Assembly: GCA_963691755.1 (NCBI GenBank)
Contig: OY829366.1
Span: 3,286,001-3,350,000, forward strand
Direction of reading: 5' to 3'
Source: Dinoroseobacter sp013215265
GTDB lineage: Bacteria > Pseudomonadota > Alphaproteobacteria > Rhodobacterales > Rhodobacteraceae
DNA length: 64,000 bases
The notes beneath the pieces are model-generated. The model was not told the origin of the DNA. It made no database searches and was given only the letters and a program-made list of their open reading frames with translations. Shown here one piece after another: positions 9,304 through 17,514 of this stretch. Both the position numbers and the translations under genes were made by a program. Position 1 is the stretch's first letter, and the number at the start of each line of letters is the position of its first letter.

Positions 9304-10071
9304 ATGCCCAGATTTGCCATGAAAATCGAATATGATGGCACGCCCTTTGCCGGATGGCAGCGTCAGAAAGACGTTGCGTCGGTGCAAGGCGCGATCGAAG
9401 CTGCGTTGGAGAAGCTGGAAAGCAATGTACCATCCTTGGCGGCGGCGGGTCGTACAGATACGGGGGTCCACGCGACAGGTCAGGTTGCCCATGTGGATCT
9501 GAAAAAGAACTGGTCACCCTTTCGGCTATCAGAAGCGCTAAACTACCACCTGAAACCGCAACCTGTGGCGATTGTGGATTGTGCTGAGGTTGGACCTGAC
9601 TTCCACGCCAGGTTTGATGCCCTTGAGCGACGCTATGTATTTCGGCTGATCTCGCGTCGCGCACCGACGGTGTTGGATCGTGATACTGTCTGGCGCGTGA
9701 ACCATCCGCTTGATCTGGACGCAATGCAGGCGGGCGCGGCACATTTGATCGGCAATCACGATTTCACAACCTTCCGCGCCACTCATTGCCAGGCCCTGTC
9801 GCCTGTAAAGACCTTAGATCGGCTTGAGGTCACACAACACGCCTACCCTGGCGGCGTGGAGTATCGGTTTGAGGTGGTGGCCCGATCGTTTCTGCACAAT
9901 CAGGTACGAAGCTTTGTAGGCACGTTAGAGCGGGTCGGCGCGGGCACCTGGTCCCCGGATGATGTGAAAACTGCCTTAGAGGCGCGCGATCGTGCTGCCT
10001 GTGGGCCCGTTTGTCCGCCACAGGGCCTTTATCTTGCCGATGTTCGGTATCCAGAGGATCCGTTTGCGTAA
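9304..10071 (+). CDS. truA: tRNA pseudouridine(38-40) synthase
   Basis: Enzyme of 255 residues converting uridines 38-40 in the anticodon stem-loop to pseudouridine. The catalytic Asp52 lies in GRTDTGVHATGQVAHVDL, and IEYDGTPFAGWQRQ near the start and RSFLHNQVRSFVGTL near the end are family signatures. A TTG at 9268 would add 12 residues; the ATG at 9304 is chosen because homologs begin directly with MPRF/MPRY-like sequence. It is divergent from ycjX and convergent with an ABC permease. Confidence 0.93.
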   Translation: MPRFAMKIEYDGTPFAGWQRQKDVASVQGAIEAALEKLESNVPSLAAAGRTDTGVHATGQVAHVDLKKNWSPFRLSEALNYHLKPQPVAIVDCAEVGPDFHARFDALERRYVFRLISRRAPTVLDRDTVWRVNHPLDLDAMQAGAAHLIGNHDFTTFRATHCQALSPVKTLDRLEVTQHAYPGGVEYRFEVVARSFLHNQVRSFVGTLERVGAGTWSPDDVKTALEARDRAACGPVCPPQGLYLADVRYPEDPFA

Positions 10072-10121
10072 CGCAGATCCGGAAGACCCGAATAAAAGGC
10101 CAGCGGCCTCCTCTGGATTGC

Positions 10122-10892
10122 TCAGGTCTCGCGACGTTCCGCCCAGCCAGCAAAGATGCGCTCAAGAAATACCACAACGTAAAATAACAAAATCCCGAGC
10201 GCCGCGAGCACAATAAGTACCGCAAACATCAGCGGATAGTCCGAGTTGGTCTTTCCGCTGTCAAAAAGCGCTCCAAGACCGCGTCCATGCGGAGAAACGA
10301 TCTCCATCAGGTTGGTACCGATAAAAGCGAGCGTGACCGCCACTTTGAGAGCCCCGAAAAATTCGGGCAACGTTTTGGGCAGTGCGATTTTCCAGAAGAT
10401 CGTGAGTTTTGAGGCCCCAAGCGATCGCAGGATATCCCGATATTCAGGCTCCAGCGTCGACAATCCGATCGAGACAGAAACTGCAATTGGAAAAAATGAG
10501 ATCATGAAGGCAAGCATCACTGTGTTGAAGTCATGCTGGCCCACAAAAAGAAGCGCCATGATAGGTACGACTGTGGCCTTTGGAATAGCATTAAAACCCA
10601 CGAGCAAAGGGTAGAGCGCGTCACGCATTGTGCGCGAAAACCCCATGATCATTCCGATTAAAGTGCCAAATATGATCGCAAGACCCAACCCCGCCACGGT
10701 CCGCCAAAGCGTTTCCCAAGACGCTTCGACAAAGAGGCCGCTGAAGCGCACATAGGCCGGCCAGAGGTCGCTGGGCGAGGCCATAACATAGTTTGGCCAA
10801 CCGTTGGCCCAGACAAGCAGCTCCCAAAGCAGCAGAAAAACAACGACCGCAATGGTTGGTACTAGAATCTGGTTAAATTGCCGTCTCGACAT
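10122..10892 (-). CDS. ABC transporter permease (SsuC/ThiX type)
   Basis: Inner-membrane permease of 256 residues with about six helices. The cytoplasmic coupling segment SLGASKLTIFWKIALPKTLP is the EAA loop that docks the ATPase. It is the last gene of a substrate-binding protein, ATPase, permease operon; its ATG overlaps the ATPase stop by one base (TGATG). The NMT1/THI5-type binding protein suggests a small organic substrate such as a pyrimidine precursor, riboflavin or sulfonate. The sequence alone does not decide. Confidence 0.85.
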   Translation of the reverse strand: MSRRQFNQILVPTIAVVVFLLLWELLVWANGWPNYVMASPSDLWPAYVRFSGLFVEASWETLWRTVAGLGLAIIFGTLIGMIMGFSRTMRDALYPLLVGFNAIPKATVVPIMALLFVGQHDFNTVMLAFMISFFPIAVSVSIGLSTLEPEYRDILRSLGASKLTIFWKIALPKTLPEFFGALKVAVTLAFIGTNLMEIVSPHGRGLGALFDSGKTNSDYPLMFAVLIVLAALGILLFYVVVFLERIFAGWAERRET

Positions 10893-11704
10893 CAGGCTGC
10901 CTCCCCGCCGGAATTGTCATTGGGCACGCGGCCTTGTGCGATCTCGATTTGATGGCGCAAGATCGAGAGCATGTCGGTGGCCTTCTGCGTGTAAAGATCA
11001 TCAAGCTTGCGCTCACCTTCGAAGGTGACCTTCAGTTTGTATTGCGCAGTGGCGGGACGGCCCGAAAGCACGACGACCTCATCCGCCAGAAAGATCGACT
11101 CGCGCAGATCGTGTGTGATCAGAAGCGCGGTAAAGGGCTCTTCAGCGCGCAGATTGTGCATCGTGCGCCAGAGGTCCTCACGCGTGAAAGCGTCAAGCGC
11201 TCCGAAGGGCTCATCGAGGATCAAAACCTCGGGCTTGTGAACAATGGCGCGGCAGAGCGATGCGCGCTGACGCATGCCGCCTGACAGCTCAGAGGGGCGT
11301 TTGTCTTCAAACCCCGTCAACCCGACAAGTTCCAGAAGGCTCATGGCACGTTCGCGCTGCTGAGCCTTCGTCAGTTTAGTCGGTACGATTTCCAACGGCA
11401 AAAGGACGTTGTCCATGATCGTGCGCCATTCCAATAAAACTGGGTTCTGGAAGGCCATCCCAACGGTGTTCTTTGGACCTTTCACCATTTCACCATGCAG
11501 GATCACGTCACCTTCATCTGCTCGCATAAGACCTGCGATCAAGCGTGTCAGGGTGGACTTGCCGCAGCCCGACGGGCCAACGACAGCACAGAATTCCCCT
11601 TCTGGAATGTCGATGTTCAGATCTCGTAGAACCGGGAGCGGACCGTCGTCTGTCTTGTAGGCATGGGTGACGTTGCGCAGCGCAATCTGGGGCATGTCGG
11701 TCAT
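10892..11704 (-). CDS. ABC transporter ATP-binding protein (SsuB/TauB type)
   Basis: ATPase of 270 residues with Walker A GPSGCGKST, signature LSGGMRQR and Walker B LILDEPFGALD, followed by a switch His in LLITHDLRES. Length and sequence fit the nitrate/sulfonate/taurine-type importer class. The ATG at 11704 (MTDMPQIALRN) is preferred over an upstream in-frame start at 11746, because the latter lies inside the intergenic hairpin 11731-11760. It energises the permease downstream and uses the binding protein encoded upstream. Confidence 0.9.
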   Translation of the reverse strand: MTDMPQIALRNVTHAYKTDDGPLPVLRDLNIDIPEGEFCAVVGPSGCGKSTLTRLIAGLMRADEGDVILHGEMVKGPKNTVGMAFQNPVLLEWRTIMDNVLLPLEIVPTKLTKAQQRERAMSLLELVGLTGFEDKRPSELSGGMRQRASLCRAIVHKPEVLILDEPFGALDAFTREDLWRTMHNLRAEEPFTALLITHDLRESIFLADEVVVLSGRPATAQYKLKVTFEGERKLDDLYTQKATDMLSILRHQIEIAQGRVPNDNSGGEAA

Positions 11705-11730
11705 GAAGGATCTTTCCGTCAGTAGACACA

Positions 11731-11760
11731 AGAAGGGCGGGACCACTGCCCCGCCCTTCT
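11731..11760 (-). other. Strong intergenic hairpin between binding-protein and ATPase genes
   Basis: A perfect 11-bp stem (11731-11741 with 11750-11760) and an 8-nt loop lie 14 bp after the binding-protein stop and before the ATPase start. On the minus transcript it is not followed by a U-run, so it is more likely an mRNA-stabilising or partial-termination element that keeps the binding protein in excess. Read on the plus strand it is followed by gtttta. Confidence 0.7.
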
Positions 11761-11774
11761 GTTTTAGGTTTATC

Positions 11775-12782
11775 TTACTTCAGCATCAGGCTGCCATCGG
11801 TGGGCAGATACGCATCCGTGAAGTAAAGATCCGGGGTTGGATCGTTCTGGAACTCGAAATTCGCAGTCAGCTGATCAATCGCTGTCGCGAACCGGTCCGC
11901 ATCAATCGTGCCCAGACCATTGGCCATGGTGTAATCCGTCACCACGTTGGCGTTGATCGACAGCTCCAGACGGCGCTGTTCCAAAGCCACATCAGCCGCC
12001 GGGTTGCGTTCGATAACGCCCGCGGCACCTGCTGCTGGATCCGTGATGACGTCTTTCCAGCCATTTGCAACGGCGCGCAGGAAGCCAGTGACCGTATCAG
12101 CATTTTCAGCTGCCCACTCGGTGTTGACGAGGATCGCATTGCCGTAAAGCGCCAGACCGTAATCCGCCATCAGGATGGTCGAGATGTCTTCTTCTGGCAC
12201 GCCAAGACGCACGAGGTTCAGATAAGAGCTGAACGAAAAGCCGGTGACCGCATCAACCTGACCTTCGGCCAGCATCGGTTCACGGGTTGGAAAACCAACG
12301 GGTTCGACGGTGATCGCATCGACATCAAGGCCATTTGCCGCGGCAAATGCCGGGAATTGCGCCCAGGCGCCATCAGGGGGTGGAGCACCAAGAATGCGTC
12401 CTTCGAGGTCCTTGGGTTCTGATACGCCTTGGCTGTGACGTCCTACGATGGCAAATGGTGGTTTGTCATAAATCATCATGACAGCGGTCACTGGCGCGCC
12501 AGGATTCGCATCTAGGAATGTGATCAGCGAATTGATGTCGCCAAAGCCGATGTTAAAGGCGCCTGTGGCAATTTTTGGGATGGTCTCACGGGACCCAGAA
12601 CCGGCCTCGATGGTCACATCCAGACCTTCAGCGGCAAAGTGACCGTTATCAATGGCCGCGAAGTAGGCCGCAGATGGCCCCTCGAATTTCCAGTCCAAAG
12701 CAAATGGGACAGAGGTTTGAGCAGACGCAGCGCCGGCCATTAGGGCAGCAGCAGCGAAAGCCTGAGTGAAGCGTGCAAACAA
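11775..12782 (-). CDS. ABC transporter substrate-binding protein (NMT1/THI5-like)
   Basis: Periplasmic protein of 335 residues with a clear Sec signal peptide (about residues 1-21, ending ...ALMAGAASAQ). The mature N-terminus, with LDWKFEGPSAAYFAA and GHFAAEGLDVTIEAGSGS, is typical of NMT1/THI5-like binding proteins that deliver pyrimidines, riboflavin, sulfonates or related molecules. The start codon is TTG at 12782, supported by AAGGAG 6 nt upstream; no ATG fits. It leads the operon with the ATPase and permease. The ligand is unknown. Confidence 0.85.
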   Translation of the reverse strand: MFARFTQAFAAAALMAGAASAQTSVPFALDWKFEGPSAAYFAAIDNGHFAAEGLDVTIEAGSGSRETIPKIATGAFNIGFGDINSLITFLDANPGAPVTAVMMIYDKPPFAIVGRHSQGVSEPKDLEGRILGAPPPDGAWAQFPAFAAANGLDVDAITVEPVGFPTREPMLAEGQVDAVTGFSFSSYLNLVRLGVPEEDISTILMADYGLALYGNAILVNTEWAAENADTVTGFLRAVANGWKDVITDPAAGAAGVIERNPAADVALEQRRLELSINANVVTDYTMANGLGTIDADRFATAIDQLTANFEFQNDPTPDLYFTDAYLPTDGSLMLK

Positions 12783-12960
12783 AGCGATCTCCTTCGATGT
12801 GTCGGACTGACCCCCTTAGGCGGGGATCGCGCCAGACAGCGTTGGCGCGATGCCACGGCATCGTCAATTGAGCGGGCCCATGTCAGAACCCAACCCTGTT
12901 AGAAATGCATAAACACTAAGCGTAGCGCAAATGTTTTGAGCAGACGCGTGAGCCGAACAC

Positions 12961-13587
12961 TCAACCAGAAGGCAAAGGATCGTTGTGCACAATAACGCGA
13001 GTGCCCAATGGAACACGTTCGTAAAGGTCCTCAACATGGCTGTTAAAAAGTCGGATGCACCCGTTTGAGATCGAGCTGCCAACTGTGTGCGGCGCATGGG
13101 TGCCATGAATCCGATAAAGGGTGTCTCGCCCACCCCGAAAGAGATAGAGCGCACGCGATCCCAGCGGATTTCCTGGACCACCAGGCATTCCGCCTGCGTG
13201 CGGTGCGTAAAGATCGGGACGACGTCGGATCATGTTGCGTGTCGGCGTCCAGCTGGGCCATTCTTCCTTACGCCGAATTGTTGCAGAACCATTGAACTGG
13301 CGTCCGAGCTCACCAACGCCAATGATGTACCGGATCGCAGTTTTCTGATCGCCAGGCTCAATCCAGTACAGCAAATGGTAATTTGTGAAGACGTTGATTG
13401 TGCCTGGGGAAAACCCTTCGGTTATACGGACCCGGGTCGGCAAGTACTCACGCGGGATCACAAAAGGCTCTACGGCCTGTGCACGCGTTGAAATAGGCAT
13501 CATGGCAGTCAATCCCAGTGAACCAACTCCTGCAATCATCGTGCGACGGTTCACAATAGGGCCAAGGATGTCGCTCTCAATCGGCAT
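12961..13587 (-). CDS. L,D-transpeptidase (YkuD family)
   Basis: Secreted peptidoglycan cross-linking enzyme of 208 residues. The YkuD active site is seen as His161 (HGTHAPHTVG) and Cys177 in SSISNGCIRL, the canonical HxxxxxxxxxxxxSxGCIR pattern. The N-terminus carries a twin-arginine-like export signal (NRRTMIAGVGS... ending in TRAQA near residue 38), so Tat export is possible. The start at 13587 is set by GGAGG eight bases upstream; a TTG at 13602 lies in front of that site. It stands alone, between an importer operon and an ABC-2 exporter. Confidence 0.88.
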   Translation of the reverse strand: MPIESDILGPIVNRRTMIAGVGSLGLTAMMPISTRAQAVEPFVIPREYLPTRVRITEGFSPGTINVFTNYHLLYWIEPGDQKTAIRYIIGVGELGRQFNGSATIRRKEEWPSWTPTRNMIRRRPDLYAPHAGGMPGGPGNPLGSRALYLFRGGRDTLYRIHGTHAPHTVGSSISNGCIRLFNSHVEDLYERVPLGTRVIVHNDPLPSG

Positions 13588-13735
13588 GACGTGATCCTCC
13601 AAAAGTACGCGCCTCAGTCTACAGACGCCCGATTATTGTCCACCTTGGTATAGAGGTAACGATGCAATTGATGATCCGGCCACACCTTTTTGTGAGGCGA
13701 GAATTTTTTTTCTCAAGCGCGGCGCAGATGCCAGC

Positions 13736-14497
13736 CTAAGGCTTGATGCGGTAACCAGATTTGAAGATCCACCAAATGATGCCCAAACATATCAGCAGGA
13801 AGAGCGTGATCATGCCCAAGCTGAACACAAGGCCCACATCCGCCGTGCCATAAAAGCTCCACCGGAAGCCTGAGATCAGATACACCACCGGATTGAATAG
13901 CGTCACGGTTTGCCAAATCTCTGGCAACATGCTGATCGCGTAAAAGGACCCCCCAAGGAAGACCAATGGTGTGACGATCAACAACGGTACGAACTGAAGC
14001 TGCTCGAAATTGTCGGCCCAGATACCCAGAATGAACCCCAGAAGCGAAAAGCTGATGCAGGTCAGAACAAGGAACGCGATCATCGCAACCGGGTGCAGGA
14101 TTCGCACATCGACAAAAAACGACGCCGTCAGCAGGATGATCAGACCAATCATCAGTGACTTGGTCGCAGCGGCACCGACATACCCAATAACGATTTCGAT
14201 GAAAGAGATCGGTGAGGACAGCAATTCAAAGATCGTTCCGATGAACTTTGGAAAGTAGATCCCGAATGATGCGTTTGAAATCGCCTGTGTCATGACAGTC
14301 AACATAATCAGTCCGGGCACAATAAATGCCCCGTAGCTTACGCCTTCTACGGATTCAATTCGGCTTCCGATGGCCGACCCAAAGACAACAAAATAGAGCG
14401 AGGTCGAAATGACCGGCGACACGATAGACTGCATCAGGGTCCGGAACGTGCGTGACATTTCGTAGACGTAAATGGCGCGGATTGCTTGCCAGTTCAT
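13736..14497 (-). CDS. ABC-2 type transporter permease
   Basis: Membrane protein of 253 residues with six predicted helices. It starts as MNWQAIRAIYVYEMSRTFRTLMQSI, the common N-terminus of ABC-2 permeases of the NodJ/YadH kind, with the conserved LFNPVVYLISGFRW segment near residue 215. Together with the upstream ATPase, which its ATG overlaps by 4 nt, it forms a two-gene exporter. The substrate is unknown; YadGH-like exporters are typical. Confidence 0.85.
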   Translation of the reverse strand: MNWQAIRAIYVYEMSRTFRTLMQSIVSPVISTSLYFVVFGSAIGSRIESVEGVSYGAFIVPGLIMLTVMTQAISNASFGIYFPKFIGTIFELLSSPISFIEIVIGYVGAAATKSLMIGLIILLTASFFVDVRILHPVAMIAFLVLTCISFSLLGFILGIWADNFEQLQFVPLLIVTPLVFLGGSFYAISMLPEIWQTVTLFNPVVYLISGFRWSFYGTADVGLVFSLGMITLFLLICLGIIWWIFKSGYRIKP

Positions 14498-15423
14498 GCT
14501 GAAGGCTCCTTCACCAGATCGACGAAAATCTCCTCGAGACTGCTTTGGCGGGTCTGCACGTCGATCAATTCCAATCCCTCCCTCTGCAGATCACTCAGGA
14601 GCGGTGCGATCCGCGGAGGCGCATCATGCGCGTCGTAGCTGTAGATCAACCGTGAACCATCACCTTCGACGCGAACACCATAAGCGGCGACGGATTTTGG
14701 AAGATCGGTAACGGGTTCTGCAAGTTTGATGCGCAGTTCTTTTTGGCCCATCCGCTCCATCAGCGAGTCTTTCTCTTCCACCAGAAGGATCTGCCCCTTG
14801 TTGATAACGCCGACGCGATCGGCCATCGCTTCAGCTTCTTCAATGTAATGTGTGGTCAGTACGATCGTGACACCATCTTCCTGCAACGTGCGGACGATGG
14901 CCCACATATCCTTACGAAGCTCCACATCCACGCCAGCGGTGGGCTCATCTAAAAACAGGATCTGCGGGTCATGGCTAAGCGCTTTTGCGATTAAAACCCT
15001 GCGCTTCATACCGCCAGACAACGCGCGCACGGGCTCATCCCTTTTATCCCAAAGCGAAAGCTGCCTAAGAATTTCCTCGATACGGGCATCGTTTCGCGGC
15101 TTGCCAAACAGACCGCGTGAAAAGCGAACGGTATTGTGAACCTTCTCGAACGGCTCCAAAGCAACCTCTTGAGGCACAAGGCCAATCATTCTCCGCGCGG
15201 CCCGATAATCGGCGATAATGTCATGCCCACCAACGACCGCAGTTCCAGAACTTGGCGAAACAAGCCCACAAACGACTGAAATTAGTGTTGTTTTCCCAGC
15301 GCCATTCGGACCGAGCAGGGCCAGAATTTCCCCTTTCTTTAGGTCCAACGACACTTCGGAAAGTGCCGTGAAACCACCTTCATAAGTCTTGGAAAGCTTC
15401 TGCACCGAAAGGATTGGAATCAT
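14494..15423 (-). CDS. ABC transporter ATP-binding protein (YadG/CcmA-like)
   Basis: ATPase of 309 residues with Walker A GPNGAGKTT, signature LSGGMKRR, Walker B LFLDEPTAGVD and the switch His in VLTTHYIEEAEAMADR. A ~70-residue C-terminal extension follows, as in ABC-2 exporter ATPases. An in-frame GTG sits one codon upstream (15426), but the ATG at 15423 has AAGG eight bases before it. It is the first gene of the exporter pair and diverges from the acyl-CoA synthetase gene. Confidence 0.87.
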   Translation of the reverse strand: MIPILSVQKLSKTYEGGFTALSEVSLDLKKGEILALLGPNGAGKTTLISVVCGLVSPSSGTAVVGGHDIIADYRAARRMIGLVPQEVALEPFEKVHNTVRFSRGLFGKPRNDARIEEILRQLSLWDKRDEPVRALSGGMKRRVLIAKALSHDPQILFLDEPTAGVDVELRKDMWAIVRTLQEDGVTIVLTTHYIEEAEAMADRVGVINKGQILLVEEKDSLMERMGQKELRIKLAEPVTDLPKSVAAYGVRVEGDGSRLIYSYDAHDAPPRIAPLLSDLQREGLELIDVQTRQSSLEEIFVDLVKEPSA

Positions 15424-15579
15424 CACATATACCTTGTCAATTTGCCCCTAGCTATCGACGTCCGCGAAAAAGAGAAAGGTGCGCTGCAACACAAGTCGCG
15501 CTGTGCACCGCGCGAAAACCGCTAGCATGCAGTCACAAGCACGATACTCTAAATATGTCTTGGTCTTGGGAGAAGAAAC

Positions 15580-17082
15580 GTGAACCTTGCAATCTGGCTG
15601 AACCGTAACGCCAATTTGCGTGGCGATGCGGCTGCACTTTGCCTTGGAGCAGAAGTTTGTGAAACTTATTCAGGCTTTGCCCAGAAGGCTGCATCAGTTG
15701 CAGACGCTTTGAAATCCAAAGGCGTCCGCCCCGGGGACCGAGTGGCGCTTTTTGCCAAGAACATTCCCGAATACCTGATTGCGTTTTATGGGATCTGGCA
15801 CATGGGCGCAGCTGTGGTGCCAGTGAATGCAAAACTCCATGCCCGTGAAGCAGCGTTTATTCTGGAGAATTCAGGCGCGGAGCTTGTTTTCGTAACAGAG
15901 GACCCCGGCGCACCCTTGCGCGAGATCACCGATGTGCCTCTGGTGGATTTGAAAGGTGAAATGTTTAGCGAAATGACCTTGTCAGATCCGGTCCCGCTCA
16001 CCGATCGCGCGCCAAAAGACTTGGCATGGCTGTTTTACACCTCTGGCACCACGGGGCAGCCCAAAGGCGTTCAGATCACCCATGGTATGCTGTCAGTGAT
16101 GACTTTGAATTACCTTGCGGATGTGGATCAGGTATATCCTGATGACGCGATACTCTACGCCGCACCGATCAGTCATGCCGCCGGCATCTACAACATGGTA
16201 CACGTTTTAAAGGGGGCTCAGCACCTTTTTCCGGTCTCGGCCGGATTTGACGCCGATGAAGTGCTCGATCTGGCCAATGAACACGGACCTATTTCCATGT
16301 TTATGGCACCAACAATGGTCCGGCGTTTCACCGACGTGGCCAAGGCAAGGGGCGACCGAGCGGATGGCATTCGCACCATCGTTTACGCCGGCGGCCCCAT
16401 GTATAACGCTGATATCATCGAAGCGGTGGATTGGTTCGGATCGAAATTCGTGCAAATTTATGGACAAGGCGAGTGCCCGATGGGGATCACAGCCCTATCC
16501 AGGGACGATGTGTCGGATCGCAATCACCCAAGATGGCGTGCGAGGCTTGGTTCTGTCGGTCGTGCACAAGCGGCAGCTGAAGTCGCCATCGGCGATGACG
16601 ATGGCACGCACCTGCCAGCGGGCGAAATTGGCGAGATCATGGTGCGGGGGTCCGTTGTAATGCCGGGTTACTGGCGCAACCCCGACGCAACCGCAAAAAC
16701 GCTTATCAATGGCTGGCTACGTACCGGAGACGTGGGAAGCCTGGACGCAGAGGGGTATCTGACCCTGACGGATCGATCGAAAGACATGATCATCTCGGGT
16801 GGCTCAAATATTTATCCACGCGAAGTGGAAGAGGTACTTTTGACCCACAAAAGCATTCGCGAAGTCGCAGTGGTTGGCAGGGCAGATCCTGAATGGGGTG
16901 AGATCGTCGTTGCCTTCGTTGTCTCCGACAGCGCAATGGACGAGGCGGCATTGGACAGGCATTGCCGTGAACATATCGCGCGGTTCAAGCGACCCAAGGC
17001 GTATCGGCAAATCGATGAACTGCCAAAAAACAACTATGGCAAGGTGCTGAAGACCGAACTCCGCAAAATCGTTGATCAGTAA
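15580..17082 (+). CDS. AMP-forming acyl-CoA synthetase
   Basis: ANL-superfamily enzyme of 500 residues that activates a carboxylic acid as acyl-adenylate and then forms the CoA thioester. The P-loop-like motif YTSGTTGQPKGV starts near residue 152, YGQGECP is the A5-like block, LRTGDVGSLDAEGYL carries the hinge and ribose-binding Asp, and the C-terminal catalytic lysine lies in KNNYGKVLKTEL. The start is GTG at 15580 with a purine-rich GGGAGAAG before it. Substrate chain length cannot be read; no fatty-acid pathway partner is adjacent. Confidence 0.85.
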   Translation: MNLAIWLNRNANLRGDAAALCLGAEVCETYSGFAQKAASVADALKSKGVRPGDRVALFAKNIPEYLIAFYGIWHMGAAVVPVNAKLHAREAAFILENSGAELVFVTEDPGAPLREITDVPLVDLKGEMFSEMTLSDPVPLTDRAPKDLAWLFYTSGTTGQPKGVQITHGMLSVMTLNYLADVDQVYPDDAILYAAPISHAAGIYNMVHVLKGAQHLFPVSAGFDADEVLDLANEHGPISMFMAPTMVRRFTDVAKARGDRADGIRTIVYAGGPMYNADIIEAVDWFGSKFVQIYGQGECPMGITALSRDDVSDRNHPRWRARLGSVGRAQAAAEVAIGDDDGTHLPAGEIGEIMVRGSVVMPGYWRNPDATAKTLINGWLRTGDVGSLDAEGYLTLTDRSKDMIISGGSNIYPREVEEVLLTHKSIREVAVVGRADPEWGEIVVAFVVSDSAMDEAALDRHCREHIARFKRPKAYRQIDELPKNNYGKVLKTELRKIVDQ

Positions 17083-17319
17083 TTTGGCAAAAGCCTTCGT
17101 TGGATCTTGATCCAGGCGGCTCGAGCGCTCATCCGGTGTCCAGTCGGACCAGTCCGACACATTTTGCGACTTCCAACTTTCGAGTGCTCGCATTCTTCGA
17201 AATGGTCAACCCCGCGTCTGAGAAGCCACATAACGCATGTCCATGCGATATGGAGCTTCATGATTTGGATCCGTTATAAACCTTTCAGCCCGGCCGAGCT
17301 GCCATGCATCTGGCACCAG
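17083..17319. other. Intergenic stretch without recognisable gene
   Basis: Between the acyl-CoA synthetase stop and the decayed dehydrogenase tail I see no convincing coding frame, RNA gene or terminator. One frame stays open from 17107 into the dehydrogenase-like segment, but its first ~70 codons resemble nothing I know. It is probably eroded coding sequence of the same lost gene or plain spacer. Confidence 0.4.
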
Positions 17320-17514
17320 ATCATCCCGTCCTCTGTAGTATTACGTAACGCCAGATTTTTCTCTCGTTTAAAGGTTGTGGGTGCAAAGTGATGAGGTAAG
17401 CTGATTGATGCCATTGAACAGGTACTGAGTGAGGGTGAGGGATTGACCGACGACATTGGTGGGAGCGTCAGGCCCCACGAAGTCGGTGCCGCTATTAAAG
17501 CCGCACTGGAATGA
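17320..17514 (+). pseudogene. Remnant of isocitrate/isopropylmalate/tartrate dehydrogenase C-terminus
   Basis: One frame encodes IPSSVVLRNARFFSRLK, then two TGA stops (17389-17394), then KLIDAIEQVLSEGEGLTDD, IGGSVRPHEVGAAIKAALE and a final TGA (17512-17514). This is laid out like the end of decarboxylating beta-hydroxyacid dehydrogenases: NPxxxILSxxMLLxxLG, then AVxxVLxEG, xTxDLGG, xxEVGxAI. The final stop overlaps the ATG of the oxidoreductase (ATGA), as in a coupled operon, so an intact upstream partner probably once existed. Assignment is by eye and could be wrong. Confidence 0.45.

Noticed and set aside
12783..12960. Possible TPP riboswitch before the NMT1/THI5-type binding protein
   Set aside because: The conserved CUGAGA and the ACC(U)GAUCUGG-type elements are not present in the leader; only a short C/G hairpin is seen.
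13693..13722. T-rich hairpin-like stretch (GAGAA/TTCTC) after the ABC-2 permease gene
   Set aside because: The stem is only five A/T-rich base pairs and the T-run is inside the hairpin on the plus strand, so a terminator is not credible.
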